Source: Planctomycetota bacterium
Lineage (GTDB): Bacteria; Planctomycetota; Phycisphaerae; UBA1845; PWPN01
Assembly (NCBI GenBank): GCA_020346805.1
Contig: CP070790.1
Coordinates: 330,463 to 339,085, forward strand
DNA length: 8,623 nt
Direction: 5' to 3'
Shown here: positions 1 to 6,897 of the stretch, one piece after another
Layout of the letters: every line of letters starts with the position of its first letter
How positions within the stretch are numbered: the stretch's first letter is position 1
Made by a program: the position numbers and the translations under genes
Notes under the pieces: generated by a model
What the model was told of the DNA's origin: nothing
The model's database searches: none
Seen by the model: only the letters and a program-made list of their open reading frames with translations

Positions 1-140
1 CCACGTATAAAAAAACCAAAAACATGATTGATTTAGTATAAGATAACATCGATCACTCCATGTGTTGGGGGCCTGGCATGCTTCATCCCAATGTACATCG
101 TTACGTGAGCATGAGTAATAGAATCATAACCATCGGTACA

Positions 141-179
141 GTTTATCAGGTATCGATTCAAAGTCGATTATTGATAAAC
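141..179. repeat. Nested inverted repeat, possible operator or hairpin
   Basis: GTTTATCA at 141-148 is the exact reverse complement of TGATAAAC at 172-179. Inside it, ATCGA at 152-156 pairs with TCGAT at 164-168 around a seven-base loop. The two arms could form a hairpin in RNA or be bound by a dimeric regulator. No T-run follows on the + strand, so it is not a normal terminator. It lies over 700 bases before the first gene, so a link to the operon is uncertain. Confidence 0.35.
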
Positions 180-334
180 CAGCTTGATAGGGTAGGTTTA
201 ACCCCCCTCTTGAACTGTTCCGCTTTACCTCAACCACCCGGAACACCCGCCGTGTTTTATCTTATGGGATCTTTGAAATCTGAATAATGGGGCTGGATGG
301 CAAGGAATTCCTATCCTTGAATGACAAACACAGT

Positions 335-354
335 AGCCCGACCGTGAGGGAGGG
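335..354. repeat. Motif resembling a dispersed planctomycete intergenic repeat
   Basis: The 20 bases AGCCCGACCGTGAGGGAGGG, which read SPTVREG in one frame, resemble a motif I remember from many small spurious hypothetical proteins and intergenic regions of planctomycete genomes. The match is from memory, not from a search. If right, it marks a copy or remnant of a dispersed intergenic element and supports a planctomycete origin. Confidence 0.35.
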
Positions 355-389
355 TAAATCATTCTCAATTTCGAAACGTAGTGAAAATA

Positions 390-416
390 CCGATCCAGAA
401 CTCGTTTCGGGATCGG
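390..416. repeat. Inverted repeat (hairpin)
   Basis: CCGATCC at 390-396 pairs perfectly with GGATCGG at 410-416. After one mismatch, GAA at 398-400 pairs with TTC at 406-408, leaving a five-base loop. No T-run follows it on either side, so it is not a clear intrinsic terminator. It lies 35 bases after the motif at 335-354 and may be part of the same element. Confidence 0.35.
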
Positions 417-513
417 GACTAAACCCTCAATTATTTAATTTATTTTGCGTGCATTGCCGGTCTAATTCCACCGACAAAGTTCGAAGCGACCTTGGCAGCG
501 AAGATGAGTGAAA

Positions 514-539
514 TCCGCCCGCGGCTGGCCGTAGGCGGA
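514..539. repeat. GC-rich inverted repeat (hairpin)
   Basis: TCCGCC at 514-519 pairs with GGCGGA at 534-539. A small internal loop follows, then CGG/CCG at 522-524 and 529-531 close a four-base loop. An A-run flanks the left arm and an A-rich tract follows the right arm. On the - strand the hairpin is followed by TTT, so a weak terminator for a leftward transcript is possible but unproven. Confidence 0.35.
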
Positions 540-789
540 AAACCAAAAACAAATGCGCGAAAGGAAGCCAGACTTTTGGAGTAACAAACATAACACAATA
601 TTATTAACATGACTTACAATTACCTGGAACCGTCTGTAAAATTCCCCGTTAAACAGAACACCTAGGTCGAACCTGCCATTTAATGTGGTTTAGACAGCTA
701 GGCACCCAATTTCCGGATTTACGTTTCGCATTTTCACCAACCAAGAGCATTTAGCTGTTAATGGGAAATATTGAGGTTTTACACCACCC

Positions 790-819
790 TTGCAGGAAAG
801 ATTGAAACCGCAGTATATT
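790..819 (+). promoter_or_regulatory. Weak sigma70-like promoter candidate for the operon
   Basis: TTGCAG at 790-795 and TATATT at 814-819 are separated by 18 bases. The -10 element matches the consensus at five of six positions, but the -35 matches at only three. Transcription would start near 826, giving a leader of about 75 bases before the first gene. It is the best candidate in the last 150 bases upstream, but the match is marginal and promoter consensus in this lineage is uncertain. Confidence 0.22.
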
Positions 820-900
820 ACCTTGCCTGGCCGACGCGAAAAGGTAAAAAACCGTCACTAATTGATTTACAACATTTTGATTTGCGTGAAGGAGATGCAG

Positions 901-2343
901 ATGAATTTGCAAGCGGAACCGGCAACCAGCGAACCCTTCCGGGTGGGTTTGCTGGCCTTTTCTGACGGGCGATTAAGAGTACACCAGAGCCTTCAGGATA
1001 CTATCCGCAAACATGCCAAGGTGCTGTCTGAGGCCATCGAAAAGGATCCGCTATTACATGTCACCCAGGCCGATGAGATCGCCTATTCGTCAAAGATTGC
1101 TCGTCGAATTGCTAAGCAAATGCGGGCCGGAGATATTGAGGCTACGGTTTTCGATATCCCGGTATTCGCCTTTCCCAACTACAGCGTACTGGCGGCTCGG
1201 GTTCTGGGTTTGCCGGTATTGTTGAGCTCGCCCAAGGAAGGCAAACTGCCCGGTCTGGGAGGCATAATGGCGGCCCACGGGGCAATGCGACAGATCAGCA
1301 TAAAAAGCAAAAAAATATGGGGTAATCCCCTCCAAGAGCCCGACCTGCTGGCAATCCTGTCCGCCTTTTGTCGGGCTTCCGGTGTTATCGAGCGTATGAA
1401 GGGCAGTGTCTACGGCCTGATCGGCGGCCGAAGTATCGGCATGAACACCGGAACAGTTAGCACACAACAATGGATGAAAGAATTCGGGGTGGATGTGGAG
1501 CACATCGACCAACTCGAAATCATTCGCCGGGCCAAAGACGTAAACCAAAAGGAAGTGGACCGGGGTTATAAATGGATGGTCGATCACATGGGCAGGGTAT
1601 CAACTGAAGGTAAGGCCCAACCCCAACACGTAAAAGAACAAATCCGCCACTACCTGGCCATGCGAAGCATCATCGACGATTTCGGCCTGGATTTCGTCGG
1701 CATCAAGTGCCATTACGACTTGAGTGAATACTACGTTACCAGTTGCGTAAACGCGATGCTGCTGAACGATCCTTACGACTGGAACGGGCCCAAAGCCTCT
1801 ACCGTCATGGCCTGCGAGGCCGACAGCGACGGGGCCCTAACCATGCAGATCCTCAAACTCATCAGCGGCTATCCTTCGTTGTTGTTTGATGCCCGCAGCT
1901 ATGATTTCGAAAATAAGGTACTGATATGTTGCAATTGCGGGGCCCAGCCCTCCTGGTATGCGGCACGCAGCGACGATCCGCAAGAGAATCTGACCAAGGT
2001 AGCCATGGAACCGGTTATCCCCAAGTACGGCGGTAACGGGGCCCATTTCCCCTACCTATGCAAAGAAGGTGAAATAACTCTGGCCCGCATGAGCCGAGTC
2101 GATGGAAAGTATCGAATGTTTGCGGCTCGAGGTGAGTTCGTCGACTTCCCCGCAGAAAAAATGGCGGAAACCTGCTCGGCCTGGCCTCACGGGTATGTGA
2201 AGATGGACATCGGTTACAAAGAGTTTATTGACGTATTTAATGCCAACCATCTGCATGTCGTGCCGGGCGATCACCGCCAGGCCCTGCAAATCTACTGCGA
2301 ACTGATGGATATTGAAATCGACAAAATGGGTGAATGGTCATGA
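901..2343 (+). CDS. L-fucose/L-arabinose isomerase superfamily sugar isomerase
   Basis: This 480-residue protein resembles the L-fucose isomerase fold family, whose members interconvert aldoses and ketoses using a divalent metal, usually Mn2+, in the cytoplasm. The start at 901 is chosen because GAAGGAG at 888-894 sits six bases upstream; an in-frame TTG at 862 and an ATG at 895 are poorly placed. The N-terminal part (about residues 12-170) has the Rossmann-like pattern of FucI N-terminal domains. Likely metal ligands are Glu306 (in CEADSDG) and Asp330 (in LLFDARS), 24 residues apart, the same spacing as Glu337 and Asp361 of E. coli FucI. His450, in NANHLHVVPGDH, is the probable third ligand. 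At 480 residues it is much shorter than FucI (about 590), so true L-fucose isomerase activity should not be assumed. The gene overlaps the symporter gene by four bases, suggesting translational coupling and a role in the first step after uptake. The substrate is unknown. Confidence 0.82.
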   Translation: MNLQAEPATSEPFRVGLLAFSDGRLRVHQSLQDTIRKHAKVLSEAIEKDPLLHVTQADEIAYSSKIARRIAKQMRAGDIEATVFDIPVFAFPNYSVLAARVLGLPVLLSSPKEGKLPGLGGIMAAHGAMRQISIKSKKIWGNPLQEPDLLAILSAFCRASGVIERMKGSVYGLIGGRSIGMNTGTVSTQQWMKEFGVDVEHIDQLEIIRRAKDVNQKEVDRGYKWMVDHMGRVSTEGKAQPQHVKEQIRHYLAMRSIIDDFGLDFVGIKCHYDLSEYYVTSCVNAMLLNDPYDWNGPKASTVMACEADSDGALTMQILKLISGYPSLLFDARSYDFENKVLICCNCGAQPSWYAARSDDPQENLTKVAMEPVIPKYGGNGAHFPYLCKEGEITLARMSRVDGKYRMFAARGEFVDFPAEKMAETCSAWPHGYVKMDIGYKEFIDVFNANHLHVVPGDHRQALQIYCELMDIEIDKMGEWS

Positions 2344-4100
2344 TTCTGGGTGTACATTGGTTCGATTTTGCCATTGTCATGGCCTACTTCGCTATAATTT
2401 TGTACGTCGGTGTTTTCCAGGGGGGCAGGCGGACAAAAACGTTGGGCGACTTCTTCGTTGCCGGCGGCAAATGGGGCGCCCTGATTTCCTTCATCTTTAT
2501 TTTCGCCTCAGCGGTCGCCGGCAATGAAGCAGTGGTGGTTGCCGGGAAGGCATACAAAACCGGACTTTCAGGGGTCTGGTTCTGGTGGAGCTTCCTCTTT
2601 GCCACCCCGATATATTTTCTTTTCTCGACATATTTCCGCCGGGCCCGTGTGTACAACCTCTCCGAGTTCTTCGAGATGCGCTACGAGCGCTATGCCTCAG
2701 CCCTATATTCATTTATCGCCGGAATCATCTGTATACTATTCATTGGTATGTTTGTACTGGCGGTGGCTAAAATCCTGGCCGGATTGACCTCGCTTAATCA
2801 ACAACAATGCGTCTGGAGTATCGCGGTCATTGTCGCCCTGTATGTCGCCTCCGGCGGGATGATGTCAACCCTGCTCACCGATATCCTTCAGGGATTGATG
2901 GTGTTGTTTATTCTCAGCTTTATCGGGCTGCCCTTTCTCTGGAATCAGGTCGGCGGTTGGGAAGCCCTGCAGCAATATTCCACCGATAATCCCCACTTAT
3001 GGAACCTGGTCGATCCCCAACGAATGACTATCTGGACAGTGCTGGCCTTGAACATCTCCGCCCTGGTTGGTGGAATCGGGGCCCCCTGGATCTATAACTG
3101 GATCGCGGTCTCCAAAAACGAACGGGCGGCAACCCAGTGCGGCTGGGGCCATTTATGGAAAAGAATCGTAACCCTGCTGTTTGCGTTATACGGCATCCTC
3201 TTTGCCATTTATGCCGCCAAATTTGACATTCAGCTTACCGACTCTGAAATGTGCTGGGGCCTGATGGGGAAAATCCTGCCCATCGGAGTAATCGGATTAC
3301 TGATCGCCAGTTTTTTTGCCGCCGCCATGTCATCGGCTGCCACATTCTCCACCACTTCATCGGCCATGATCGTGGATTACCTCTACCGCAAAATAATTCG
3401 ACCTGGTAATCAATTAAAACATTATCTCCTGGTAGCACGTTTTTGGGTGGTGGCTTCGATTCTGTTGGCAGCACTATCCACACTATACGTCTCATCAATC
3501 GAAAAATACGTCAAACTTGTATTGACACTGCTATCTTTTCTAGGCATACCTATTTACTTCGGCGTATCCTGGCGGCGGGCCAACTGTACGGGAATGTGGG
3601 CGTCGCTGATCGGAGGTATCATCACCTATATAACAGTTGTAATTATAGTAATGACCCAAAACGGCCTGGGATTCATAGAAGCCATTGGCCCGGCATTCGA
3701 GCCGGCAGTGTTCTGTTCGACATCAGTAGCTTTGCTGGGCATGATCGTTGGCTCACTGGCCGGCCCGCCCGACAATCCGCTTAAACTAAAACGGTTTCAG
3801 GTTATCATGAACACACCGGTGGGACAGGAGCAGCGCCTGGTGGATGCGGGCATTCGTCTGCCCGCCCTGGTCGATGCCGGTCTGGTGCCGGCCGATGACG
3901 AACAGCTAAACATCGACGTGGTGGAAAAACTTTACCAACAGGATTGCAAAAATAAATTCTTCGGTGCCGACAGTAACATTGAAATATCCCGTGAACCAAC
4001 CTTATCCTGGTATTATCCGGGCTTCATCAAGATCGTCGGTGCTTGTATCGCACTTATCGTGTTAACCTGGCTGTTAACCAGAATTTTGTTCATCTGGTAG
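2340..4100 (+). CDS. Sodium:solute symporter (SSS family)
   Basis: This is an inner-membrane secondary transporter of 586 residues, expected to couple Na+ entry to uptake of a sugar, carboxylate or similar solute. Hydrophobic segments run almost throughout, for example about residues 8-26, 47-66, 79-98, 120-148, 159-170, 182-202, 230-250, 275-293, 312-333, 364-384, 392-409, 417-437 and 457-475. The stretch FAAAMSSAATFSTTSSAM (326-343) matches the Ser/Thr-rich helix that forms the second sodium site in this family. A soluble segment at about 478-557 precedes a final helix (562-585); such a tail is common in long SSS members. The start at 2340 forms an ATGA overlap with the isomerase stop and has GGTGA about seven bases upstream. 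An ATG at 2334 gives two more residues but has almost no space for a ribosome binding site. The neighbours make it the likely importer of the pathway substrate; its specificity cannot be read from sequence. Confidence 0.93.
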   Translation: MILGVHWFDFAIVMAYFAIILYVGVFQGGRRTKTLGDFFVAGGKWGALISFIFIFASAVAGNEAVVVAGKAYKTGLSGVWFWWSFLFATPIYFLFSTYFRRARVYNLSEFFEMRYERYASALYSFIAGIICILFIGMFVLAVAKILAGLTSLNQQQCVWSIAVIVALYVASGGMMSTLLTDILQGLMVLFILSFIGLPFLWNQVGGWEALQQYSTDNPHLWNLVDPQRMTIWTVLALNISALVGGIGAPWIYNWIAVSKNERAATQCGWGHLWKRIVTLLFALYGILFAIYAAKFDIQLTDSEMCWGLMGKILPIGVIGLLIASFFAAAMSSAATFSTTSSAMIVDYLYRKIIRPGNQLKHYLLVARFWVVASILLAALSTLYVSSIEKYVKLVLTLLSFLGIPIYFGVSWRRANCTGMWASLIGGIITYITVVIIVMTQNGLGFIEAIGPAFEPAVFCSTSVALLGMIVGSLAGPPDNPLKLKRFQVIMNTPVGQEQRLVDAGIRLPALVDAGLVPADDEQLNIDVVEKLYQQDCKNKFFGADSNIEISREPTLSWYYPGFIKIVGACIALIVLTWLLTRILFIW

Positions 4101-4194
4101 ATCGAGGAAAAAACTAATACTGTTTACATCAGACTGTTTTTATATGACTAGCCGCGCACGTGAGTAAGCGGATAACAATTTTGGGATACACAAT
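4101..4194 (+). promoter_or_regulatory. Intergenic gap with lac-operator-like sequence
   Basis: This 94-base gap is the largest break in the gene run. The 15 bases AGCGGATAACAATTT at 4167-4181 are identical to the right part of the E. coli lacO1 operator. GTGAG at 4161-4164 with the preceding G at 4160 also matches the left half, but four extra bases separate the two halves. A direct repeat ACTGTTT occurs at 4119-4125 and 4133-4139. I see no intrinsic terminator, so read-through from the symporter gene is likely. A regulator site or internal promoter is possible; the lac resemblance may be chance. Confidence 0.3.
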
Positions 4195-5103
4195 ATGACC
4201 AGATGTGACATCAAACAATTGAATCCCAAGGCGGTACTTAATGAAAAGGAATTGAATAAAAAAGCAGGCCTGATGCAATACCTGGCCCAGCAGTTCCGGG
4301 TGGAAGTCCTGGATAACCTGCACGATAAACAAACCGGACACTGGGGCGGGGCATCATCCGCCGCCGAACTGCTGGTAACCCTTTACTTCCACATCCTTAA
4401 CGTACGCCCCGAACAGCCTGATTGGCCGGATCGCGATCGTCTGGTGGTCAGTAAAGGTCACGCATCATGCATGCTCTATACCGTTATGGCCCACCGGGGC
4501 TATTTCCCCGTCGACCAAGTCGATACGTTCCGGCAACTGAACAGCCGAATGCAGGGGCACCCCTGCATGAACAAAACACCCGGAGTCGAGATGTCCACCG
4601 GGGCACTAGGCCACGGAATGTCCGTAACGGTAGGGATGGCCTTGTCGGCTCGACTTCAGCAAAAATCATACTCCAGCTACGTGCTGATCGGGGACGGCGA
4701 TATCAACGAAGGGCAGACCTGGGAAGGGATCATGGCTGCCGCCAAGTTCAAACCGGAAAAACTGGTCGCCTTGGTGGACTACAACAAAGTTCAACTTGAC
4801 GGCCCTAGCGATGAAATCATGCCCATGGATCCCCTGCCCGAAAAGTTTCGGGCATTTGGTTGGAATGTGGCTCCGAAAGTCTATGACGGTCACCGGGTAA
4901 CGGAGATCTTGAAATCGTTCGATTGGATCGGAGATCAAAGGCAATGGCCGGTCGCCGTCATATACAAAACCCATAAGGGCCGTGGGATTTCCTTTATGGA
5001 GGATAACTATCTTTGGCATGGGGCACCCATCGACGATGATTCATACGCCAAGGCTCGCCCGGAACTTTTAAATACCCTTGCAACTTTGGAGGCACAACTG
5101 TGA
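4195..5103 (+). CDS. Transketolase, N-terminal (diphosphate-binding) subunit
   Basis: This 302-residue protein is the N-terminal half of a two-subunit transketolase, a cytoplasmic thiamine-diphosphate enzyme that moves two-carbon ketol units between sugars. Visible motifs are TGHWGG (47-52), SKGHAS (86-91), GHP (121-123), TGALGHG (135-141), the diphosphate/Mg motif GDGDINEGQTWEG (166-178), VDYNKVQLDG (194-203) and KGRG...WHGAP (261-278). The active-site His residues 49, 89, 122 and 275 appear conserved. The unusual feature is TGHWGG where most transketolases have SGHPGG: Trp50 replaces the proline beside an active-site His. The ATG at 4195 has a weak GGGA eight bases upstream; an internal ATG at 4273 would remove 26 residues preceding the conserved core and is less likely. 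Its stop overlaps the start of the C-terminal subunit gene. Lack of an adjacent kinase suggests it may act on an unusual ketose (inference). Confidence 0.93.
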   Translation: MTRCDIKQLNPKAVLNEKELNKKAGLMQYLAQQFRVEVLDNLHDKQTGHWGGASSAAELLVTLYFHILNVRPEQPDWPDRDRLVVSKGHASCMLYTVMAHRGYFPVDQVDTFRQLNSRMQGHPCMNKTPGVEMSTGALGHGMSVTVGMALSARLQQKSYSSYVLIGDGDINEGQTWEGIMAAAKFKPEKLVALVDYNKVQLDGPSDEIMPMDPLPEKFRAFGWNVAPKVYDGHRVTEILKSFDWIGDQRQWPVAVIYKTHKGRGISFMEDNYLWHGAPIDDDSYAKARPELLNTLATLEAQL

Positions 5104-6044
5104 GTAAGCAAGTAAAAGCCCTTTCCATGCGCGACGCCTTCGGCCGGGCATTGCTGGATCTGGCCGACCAGATACCCGAGCTCGTTGTATTGGACGCCGA
5201 CGTGGCTACCAGCACCAAGACTCGCGGATTTTGGGAAAAATATCCCCATCGATTCTTCAACGTCGGAGTCGCCGAAGCCAACATGATCGACATAGCGGCC
5301 GGTATGGCCACCTGCGGTCTGCGACCCGTGGTCAGCACCTTCGCCATATTCATATCTCTCAAAGGCACCGACCAGATCCGCAACAGCGTGTGTTACAATA
5401 ATCTCCCGGTGGTGTTCGCCGGCGGCTATGCCGGGCTTTCCGATTCATACGACGGGGCTTCTCATCAGTCGGTATCCGACCTGGCGATCATGCGGGCCAT
5501 GCCCAACATGACGGTAATTGTTCCCGCCGACGGCATCGAGGTTCGGCAGGCAATTCAAGCGGCCCTTGGTCGAAATGGGCCGACCTTCATAAGGCTCTGT
5601 CGTAATCCGACACCAATTCTTTTTGAAAACGATCCGCCCCTCCAGATCGGAAAGATCAGGAAAATTCGGGATGGATCAGATCTGACTATTGGAGTATGCG
5701 GAGTCCCGACATTCATGGCCCTCGAAGCAACAGAACAACTCGCCGTCGAAGGCATTTCCGTCGATCTGTTGAACATTTCAACATTAAAACCGATGGACGC
5801 AGAAGCACTCATCGCTTCAGCCACCAAAACCGGCCGCGTTTTAACTGTCGAAGAACACAACATCCACGGCGGACTGGGAAGCGCGGTGGCGGAAGTCTTG
5901 TCCAGACATGCCCCGACGAAAACGGATTTCGTGGCTATCGAAGATCGATTTGCCGAATCCGGCGATTATATGGAACTGATGGCTAAGTATGGTATTTCCA
6001 CCGAAGCCATCATACAAAAGGCCAAAGCATTGTTGGCAGATTGA
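5100..6044 (+). CDS. Transketolase, C-terminal subunit
   Basis: This 314-residue protein is the partner of the preceding subunit and completes the active site with its pyrimidine-binding and C-terminal domains. The catalytic Glu59 lies in GVAEANM. Other family motifs are TFAIF (80-84), YDGASHQS (117-124), FIRLCRNP (163-170) and EEHNIHGGLGSAVAE (251-265). By eye alignment to E. coli transketolase, substrate-phosphate contacts Arg358, Ser385 and Arg520 correspond to Arg11, Ser38 and Arg168, and Asp469 and His473 to Asp118 and His122. However, the phosphate-contact His461 corresponds to Tyr110; most split transketolases I recall have THAG where this protein has GYAG. The gene starts with GTG at 5100, overlapping the upstream TGA, with GGAGG at 5088-5092 seven bases before it. 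Overlap and strong ribosome binding site imply coupled, equimolar synthesis of the two subunits. A 1-deoxyxylulose-phosphate synthase or pyruvate dehydrogenase beta subunit is excluded by the paired transketolase N-half and motifs. Confidence 0.93.
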   Translation: MSKQVKALSMRDAFGRALLDLADQIPELVVLDADVATSTKTRGFWEKYPHRFFNVGVAEANMIDIAAGMATCGLRPVVSTFAIFISLKGTDQIRNSVCYNNLPVVFAGGYAGLSDSYDGASHQSVSDLAIMRAMPNMTVIVPADGIEVRQAIQAALGRNGPTFIRLCRNPTPILFENDPPLQIGKIRKIRDGSDLTIGVCGVPTFMALEATEQLAVEGISVDLLNISTLKPMDAEALIASATKTGRVLTVEEHNIHGGLGSAVAEVLSRHAPTKTDFVAIEDRFAESGDYMELMAKYGISTEAIIQKAKALLAD

Positions 6045-6054
6045 TGGAGAAACC

Positions 6055-6876
6055 ATGAAACTGTCAGTCGCCATTGCCGATACCCACGCTCTACCCAGCG
6101 CCTTCGTCGTGTTCCGCGGATTCGAAGAATCGATTCCCAAGACGGCACAGCTAGGATTCGACGGCGTCGAACTGGCCTTAAAGCGTGCCGACGAAGTCAA
6201 GCGCGATCGACTATCCTCATTACTAACCGAGACCGGTCTGGAAGTTTCGTGCATTTCAACCGGGCAGGTATACGCGGACCTGGGTTTGATGTTCACCGAT
6301 TCGAACCCTCAAAAACGCCAACAGGTTCGTGACGTGTTCCAAAATATCATTGATTTGGCCGCCGACTTCGGAAAATTGGTGAATGTCGGCCGGGTGCGCG
6401 GACAGATCGGCACAACCCCCCGCCAGGAAGCGGAAGCCCGCTTTATTGAGATGGCCCGCCAGTTATGCGACTACGCGGCCCCCAAAGGGGTAACCATCAT
6501 CCTGGAACCGGTAAATCGCTATGAGATCGATTTTATCAACAGCGTGGCCGAAGGCGTCGAGTTAATGAAAAAAGTCGATCGGGCCAACATGAAGCTCATG
6601 CCCGACCTCTTCCATATGAACATCGAAGACGCGACCATCGGTGAGGAACTCGCCAAAAACATCGACTATATCGCCTACCTTCACCTGGCCGATTCCAATC
6701 GCCTGGCCCCCGGACAGGGGCATACCGATTTCAATGATATCTTTCAACATCTAAAACAAGTGAATTACAATGGATGGGTCTCGGTGGAAATATTGCCGAT
6801 ACCCGATCCCGACACCGCGGCCCGGCAGGCCGCCGTGTTCCTCAAACCGATGATCGATAAGTACAACGCAACATAA
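6055..6876 (+). CDS. TIM-barrel ketose 3-epimerase / 5-keto-L-gluconate epimerase-like enzyme
   Basis: This 273-residue protein belongs to the xylose-isomerase-like TIM-barrel superfamily (AP endonuclease family 2 fold). Glu151, Asp184, His210 and Glu245 match, one residue offset, the metal ligands Glu152, Asp185, His211 and Glu246 of D-tagatose 3-epimerase. His187 and Arg216 match its substrate-binding His188 and Arg217. Blocks such as STGQ (68-71), EPVNRYEIDFIN (151-162), FHMNIED (186-192), ADSNRLAPGQGHTDF (212-226) and SVEILPIP (243-250) closely resemble IolO of Thermotoga maritima (TM0416), a 5-keto-L-gluconate epimerase of inositol breakdown, as I recall it. A metal-dependent epimerase or isomerase acting on a non-phosphorylated ketose is therefore likely. 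The start at 6055 has GGAGA at 6046-6050; upstream in-frame codons overlap the transketolase gene and lack a site. Ten bases separate it from that gene. Inositol genes are absent, so an inositol role is not supported and the substrate is open. Confidence 0.88.
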   Translation: MKLSVAIADTHALPSAFVVFRGFEESIPKTAQLGFDGVELALKRADEVKRDRLSSLLTETGLEVSCISTGQVYADLGLMFTDSNPQKRQQVRDVFQNIIDLAADFGKLVNVGRVRGQIGTTPRQEAEARFIEMARQLCDYAAPKGVTIILEPVNRYEIDFINSVAEGVELMKKVDRANMKLMPDLFHMNIEDATIGEELAKNIDYIAYLHLADSNRLAPGQGHTDFNDIFQHLKQVNYNGWVSVEILPIPDPDTAARQAAVFLKPMIDKYNAT

Positions 6877-6897
6877 ACGACAGGAGACAAAGAAAAA

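Larger units (their letters stand above)
1..900. other. Gene-free upstream region, 900 bases
   Basis: I see no convincing protein or RNA gene here. The open frames at 60-287, 287-511 and 771-965 have no good ribosome binding site, no recognisable protein motif and an amino-acid composition typical of non-coding translation. The region is AT-richer than the operon. It contains a nested dyad at 141-179, a motif at 335-354 that I recall from planctomycete intergenic DNA, hairpins at 390-416 and 514-539, and a weak promoter candidate at 790-819; each is listed separately. A 13-base A-rich string (AAAACCAAAAACA) occurs at 12-24 and again at 539-551, which is probably low complexity. A decayed gene or a long regulated leader cannot be excluded. 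Confidence 0.6.

Noticed and set aside
60..511. Two small + strand open frames (60-287, 287-511)
   Set aside because: They have no good ribosome binding site, no recognisable motif and span hairpins and a suspected intergenic repeat, so they are probably chance frames.
12..551. Repeat of AAAACCAAAAACA at 12-24 and 539-551 as possible element ends
   Set aside because: The repeat is short and A-rich, is in direct orientation, and no transposase or target duplication accompanies it.
1090..1587. 165-codon - strand open frame inside the isomerase gene
   Set aside because: It lies opposite a clearly recognisable isomerase gene and has no family features; it is a shadow frame.
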